DNA from: Pyrenophora tritici-repentis
Lineage: Eukaryota > Ascomycota > Dothideomycetes > Pleosporales > Pleosporaceae
Length of the DNA stretch: 64,000 nucleotides
Assembly (NCBI RefSeq): GCF_003171515.1
Contig: NC_089390.1
Coordinates: 7,936,001 to 8,000,000 of the forward strand
Direction of reading: 5' to 3'
Positions 59,426-64,000 of the stretch are shown here, in pieces; the first letter of the stretch is position 1, and every line of letters starts with the position of its first letter. A model generated the notes under the pieces. That model ran no database searches. It was given only the letters and a program-made list of their open reading frames with translations, and was not told the DNA's origin. The position numbers and the translations under genes were made by a program.

Positions 59426-62224
59426 ATGTCGGTCATCTACAAGAGAAGTGAGCGCGATCGCGAGTGGGAGACGACGTCGTCGCGCGCAGGAGGAGGCTCA
59501 GGCGCTGGCTATACCACCGTCAGGCGCTACAAAGTCCCCGATCACAGTCTCGAGGAAGACACGTACGAATCCGAGATGCGCCTCGTCCACCGCGGCCGTG
59601 ACGACTTTGACGAGCGCCGCTCAGTCAAGGAGTACGCCGTCGAGCGAGACACACAGCCTGTGCGTGAAGTGAGGCACTACCGTTACGCCGAGCGCGAACC
59701 ATCGCCGGTACGCTCCGAGTATCGCATCCAGCGTGAATACGAGCGCGAGTACGAGCGTGAGCCATCACCGGCACGCACCGAGATTCGCATCTCGCGAGAC
59801 TACGAGCGCGACCACGAAATCTTTCCGAGGGAGCACCAACCTTACGAACTTGAAAAGTACTCTAGATCCACTGAGTACTTCCGCCCCGAACCCCAGCCTC
59901 AGCCCCAAGCCCCTCCCCAGTCCATCTACATTCGCAATGAAGCCCCTCAGCCCATGCAGATGCAGATGCAGCCTATCATCATCCGGGAGGAGGCCCCTCA
60001 ACCTATCATTATCCGCGAGCGCATTACAGAGCCCGCATATGAGTTGGTCGAGCGTACTGAAGAAGATAGACAGGTTGCCCGGCCCGCTCGCCAAGAGGAA
60101 GACTACTATTACGAACGCCGTGTCAAGGAAGTCGACCGCGGCCGTTATGATGACCGTTACGAAGACCGCTGGGGTGATAGGGCTTACTACAGCGACGATG
60201 ACATCTATATCCATAAGGAAAAGGATACATGGGGAGGAAGCGAGACCCACACCAAACGTGACGTCGCTGCAGGCGCACTTGCTGGGGTTGCTGCAGGCCA
60301 GATCATTAGGCATCATCGCAAGAGGAAAGGTGAAGCCGCTGGAGGCAGTATCGGAAATGCCCTTGGCTACGGGACCCTGGGTGCTGTGAGCGCTGTGGCT
60401 CTTGACAGGTTCAATAACCGTTCTAGGTCTCGGTCCATGTCTTCAGAGCGGGGTAGGGGCGGTCGACGCACAAAGTCCCGCCATCGCAGCAAGTCGAGGG
60501 TAAAGGAGCTAGGTACGCTTGCCGCCATCGCAGGTGTTGGAGCTCTAGCCTACGCTGCAGGTCAGAGGAACAAAAAGGGCAAAGAAGAGACAGTCACAAT
60601 CATAGAAGATCGTCACCACCACCACCATCACCGAAGCAAGTCACGGCACCGGAGCAAGTCGCACTCTAGAAGGAGCCGAAGGAGATCAAGGTCCGTTGTC
60701 GGATCTGATAGGGGTAGGTCTCGTAGTACGAGCAAGCACCTAGACCCCAAGCATCGCAACGACCGAGCAGCACAGGTTGGACTCGCCAGTGCTGCTGTCG
60801 CTGGTCTTGTTGAACGCCGACGCAGCAAGTCTCGAAAGCGAGAGGGCAAACGCTCGCCCAGCAAGGCCCGACAAGGCGTACCGATCGCTGCTGCTGGTCT
60901 CACTGGCGCAGCGGTTACTGGCCTGTATGAGAAACACAAGGCTAAGAAGGAAGCTAGGGCGGCATCGCGGTCCAAATCAAGGTCGCGCTCAAGAACGAGG
61001 TCAGTGATCTCCCGCCTTACCGGGCGCAGCCGTAGCAGGCGTGGAAGTACAGTGAGTGAACCAGTCTTAGTAGAGTATGGCGGTGATCCGATATACACCG
61101 ACCATCCGTCTAGAAGTCGGAGCCGAAGCCGAAGCCGCGATCGGAGCCGTTCGCACCGTAGTCGACGACGACGAAGCTCTTCTTCTTCTTCGGGGGGTCG
61201 ACGCGGCAGTCGGAGCCGAAGCCGGAGCAAGAGCCGGGCAAGAACTGTCGCAGAAACGGCGGCGGTAGCTGGCGTTGCTGGCTTAGCTGCACATGAGGCA
61301 GCGAAAAGAAGAGACCGTAAGAAGGCCGAAAAGGAAGCCGAACGACGACGTGAGTCCACCCCTCGCCCGTACCGAAATTAGCATACTCAGACAGTCATAG
61401 GCGAAGAGGACACAGCCTATTCCACTAGCACCTACAGCCCCTACGATAGCCCTACGTCGTCCACTGCCCACCCCGACGACTCTCGCTACTTTCCCGAGAC
61501 AAACTACTTTCCCCCTCCGCCCAGCGCGCCAGTAGATCATAACCCTAATAACCCCTACCCACCTTATAACCCAGCAGACTATCCTCCGGGCCCGCAAAGC
61601 ACATACGAGCCCAACCATCCCTCACAATTCGTCAATCCGCCACACAACGATTTGCACCCTGGAAACCCATATGCGCCTCCACAACAGCAACAGGACTTTT
61701 ACTATGGCCAGCCGCGACACCCGGATGATAATGTGAGTGCTCCAGTCCCTGATCATGGCGCTAAAGAGCACTACAATACTGCGCGTGGTGGGTTGAGGCC
61801 GCTGCCAGCCCATGGTATTAGACTAGCTGCTGATACATAAACAGGTCCGCCGGTAGTCGAGAAGTCACGTAGTTCCAGCAAGTCCCGAGGCTCCAGCTCA
61901 GCTCCCGAGGAAGAGAAGAGTGTCAAGTTCGATCTGAACCCACAAGAGGAACCCGCACGCGAGTCTACTCCTGAGAGTGACCATGAAGACCGAGACAATC
62001 ACGAGAATAGCCGATCCAGACGTCGCAGTAATGACGATCGCTCTGACATGTCAAACGAGTCTGGCAGGGAGCGAAAAAGACACCATCGGGACGAGTCCCC
62101 TGGCTCGGATGCGTCGGATGCTACTATTGAACTTCCACCTCGTTTCGATGAGCGGGGACGCGAGAGGGATGTGGATCCATTGGCGGACAACTTGGAACGC
62201 GTCTTACAAAGCATATTCCGATAA
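59426..62224 (+). CDS. DUF3824-type, SR-rich protein
   Basis: Fungal protein of unknown function. Exons 59426-61349, 61401-61787 and 61845-62224 give 896 aa. The start MSVIYKRSERDREWET leads to a highly charged Arg/Glu/Tyr region with repeats such as EREPSPVRSEYRI and EREPSPARTEIRI. The central third alternates short Gly/Ala hydrophobic segments (GALAGVAAGQII, GTLAAIAGVGALAYAAG, AAAGLTGAAVTGLY, AVAGVAGLAAHEA) with Arg/Ser/Lys tracts and a His6 run. The C-terminal part is Pro/Tyr-rich (YFPPPPSAPVDHNPNNPYPP), then acidic, and ends LADNLERVLQSIFR. A stop at 61379 lies inside the first intron, so a single-exon model would lose 255 residues. RS content suggests a nuclear role; this is inference. 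Confidence 0.85.
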
Positions 62225-62606
62225 TAATTTCTCTTCTTTTGATTCTCCTTTGGTTGACTTGTTTTACTTCACCATTCAACTCTTTCCTTAGTAATTTCTT
62301 TGTTACGGGCGTTCTGATGTGGTTCAATGCAAAATAACGACAGCAGCCCGGGTGCCACAAAGCACTTGACACACCTAGGGGGGAAAGGCCATTGTAATCA
62401 CCAGACACGCCTATTAGGTGTCAAGCATTTTATGACACCCATATGACAGCATGGTATCATGAGCATGATTGGTTGGTATTTTGATGTTTTAATGCGTAAT
62501 GACTTGTTCGTTGGATAACCTAGTAATAATTCTCTATTAAAGCGGAATTCGTTTCTTCTTTTGACCGTGTAAAAAAGCAAACATAATAATCTCTTTCGTT
62601 TCGTTA
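62225..62606. other. Intergenic region between convergent genes
   Basis: 382 bp; mainly occupied by the MITE-like element at 62346-62444. Confidence 0.6.
62346..62444 (-). repeat. MITE-like element, copy E, with target-site duplication
   Basis: A 99-bp element flanked on both sides by GACAGCA (62339-62345 and 62445-62451), a clear 7-bp direct repeat. Left end GCCCGGGTGCCACAAAGCAC; inverted right end ATATGGGTGTCATAAAATGC. On the minus strand the core GTGTCTGGTGATTACAATGG matches copies A-C with a few changes. Confidence 0.85.
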
Positions 62607-63748
62607 TTAGGCGGGTGAAGCATAGTACTCACGCTTCAGAAACTCGTAGATGTGATTACCCTCGTCATAGTCATCAGTGTAAGCATTGATCTTCCTGAGC
62701 CTATCACCACACTCTTGCAGACTCTGGCACTGTCATCTATTAGCGTCTGAACCAAATCAGTCCAGTGTAGGAAAACCTACCATATCCGGATCATGTCTCG
62801 CGTACTCGAAGAATGCGGCGAACTTCTTGATGTAATCCGGTGTATGAAGATTGTTCTTCAGATTGCGTAGTGCATCGCACGCGTAACTACCTCTCGTTAG
62901 TACCCCATTATTATTATTATTATTATCATCCAGTTCCACATACCCCTTGACTGTTCCCGGAATCCCCTTCTCCCTCACAGCATCCACCACAATCTTGGCC
63001 GACGCAACACGATCCGCATGTTCCAGCTGCACATCATCCGTGTCCGTCACCGAAAATGAATCAACATAGTCTAACACGCGGATATCTTTTGCACGTCTGA
63101 ACCCAAGGATGGTAGCAACGACATCCTTGAGTTCAGCAACCGTATACCTATTCCTCCCGTCTGTGGAAGAGATGGCCGGGATATCCGCGCTGTACAATTT
63201 CTTCAGCGTCTCTTTGCCGTACGCCTGGTAGCCTTGACCGTAAAAGGTGCTGCTTTCTGGGAGACGCAGGTACAATATCTGAGCGTTTTTTAGGCCTAGG
63301 AGAGGAGAGGTGGCAATGCTATGATTGCCGATTTGAATGGTTGTGGCAGTAGCAGTGGCAGCAGCAGCAGAAGAAGAAGAAGAAGAAGCCAAACCACTCA
63401 TGTTCCAATATGCAGCTTCCAGCCCACGCTCAAGCTGCAACATACGAGATTCATTAGCTGCCTCGCCACCGGTATCTGCATTGAAGACAACGGTAGTGAC
63501 GCATTTGAAGACGAAGAGGTCGTGCAGGAGATCTGGGTTCTGAAACAACAGGCCGTCCACTGTGTGGGCGGTGAAGTAGACGGAGCCACTGTTCTGTGTT
63601 AGTTTGCCTGCCTTGTAAAGATTCAAGGTGCTAGATGTTGAACTTACCCGGTGCAGGGAAATGGCGATGTTGGGGTTGAGGCAAGCGCACTTGTCAAGAG
63701 AACTGCCAGAAGAATGGCCAGGAACGAGACGCGAAGTCGCGCGAGCAT
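62607..63748 (-). CDS. Secreted PIG-L / LmbE-like deacetylase-family protein with altered metal site
   Basis: Related to N-acetylglucosaminyl-phosphatidylinositol de-N-acetylases, but secreted. Exons 63748-63648, 63588-62781 and 62729-62607 give 343 aa. The signal peptide is MLARLRVSFLAILLAVLLTS. The first conserved block reads VYFTAHTVDGLLFQNPDLL, where family members have AH(P/E)DD; one acidic ligand position is replaced. The later His (LEHADRVASAKIVVDAV) is kept. Low-complexity insertions include a Ser/Ala/Thr run near residue 106 and a six-Asn run (VELDDNNNNNN) encoded by an ATT-type microsatellite. The protein may be catalytically weak or inactive. The acceptor of intron 1 was chosen as AACAG|TGG because only it keeps phase. 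Confidence 0.8.
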
Positions 63749-64000
63749 GTTGACGCGTTGGCAATGATGGTGACTGGGGGATGATGGGGTGTGGGGCGAG
63801 TGAGGTGTGAAAGTAGAAGATGAGGTTTGTCGGAGATGTTGCCTGATCTTAGAAGACAGGAGGGAAGGTGCGTCGGCTGGGCGACTTTATTCTCACTCTC
63901 ACACGGCAGGCGCGACCCAACACGTGATTTTTGTTGGCGGCAACAATGATTACTCATTGATCGTTAAGAGTCTTGTTGCTTCTCTCTCTCGTCCTAGAAA
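63749..64000. promoter_or_regulatory. Upstream region of the PIG-L-like gene
   Basis: The last 252 bp of the window, presumably leader and promoter of the minus-strand gene. No other feature is seen. Confidence 0.45.

Noticed and set aside
60628..61359. 243-codon minus-strand Arg/Leu-rich frame
   Set aside because: Complement of the SR-repeat region of the DUF3824-type gene; repetitive codons keep several frames open.

Overview
The window is nuclear DNA of a filamentous ascomycete. Almost every gene has short (about 45-60 nt) introns, the housekeeping proteins have typical Pezizomycotina architecture, and a 5S rRNA gene stands alone among protein genes, as is usual in these fungi. Protein flavour (DUF3824/SR-like protein, HAK potassium transporter, PIG-L-like secreted protein) suggests Dothideomycetes, perhaps Pleosporales; that placement is inference. 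I rebuilt 27 protein genes by joining exons at splice sites so that reading phase and family motifs agree.

Layout. 0.4-8.1 kb: OST1 (oligosaccharyltransferase) divergent from a bifunctional pseudouridine-catabolism gene, a 5S rRNA gene, and a HAK/KUP potassium transporter. 9.6-18.0 kb: ER DnaJ SCJ1 (ends HDEL) divergent from mitochondrial ribosomal protein uS17m; Cdc7 kinase divergent from condensin subunit Cnd1. 18-20.8 kb: gene-poor, with a small Cys-containing membrane-anchored protein and two miniature elements. 20.8-28.7 kb: the most accessory-looking block: MFS transporter, Zn2Cys6 regulator, phytanoyl-CoA-dioxygenase-like enzyme and CocE/NonD hydrolase, arranged as two divergent pairs. 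29-46.5 kb: housekeeping genes NAA30, a multi-pass membrane protein, a TM9/EMP70 protein, NCS-1, MED4, POL5, UBP14, ISU1 and a Tls1/Hep59 protein. 47-64 kb: an LPLAT acyltransferase, two uncharacterised proteins, an ACS-family MFS transporter, a CorA/Mnr2 magnesium transporter, a DUF3824 SR-like protein and a secreted PIG-L-like protein.

Main observations. (1) The first ISU1 intron appears to be a non-canonical AT-AC intron; only that junction restores the conserved IscU N-terminus with correct spacing. (2) Five short inverted-repeat (MITE-like) elements plus one solo end, sharing a GGGTGTCATAAAATACTTG-like terminus, are scattered through the window; one lies inside an intron of the Zn2Cys6 gene. 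(3) Three genes are interrupted by four reading-frame breaks, each explained by one extra base in a G/C run, which points to sequence error or recent decay. (4) Two introns use GC-AG borders. (5) The MFS/regulator/dioxygenase/hydrolase block looks like a small regulated catabolic cluster with no pathway assigned. I did not find a defence system, CRISPR array, tRNA or large transposon.
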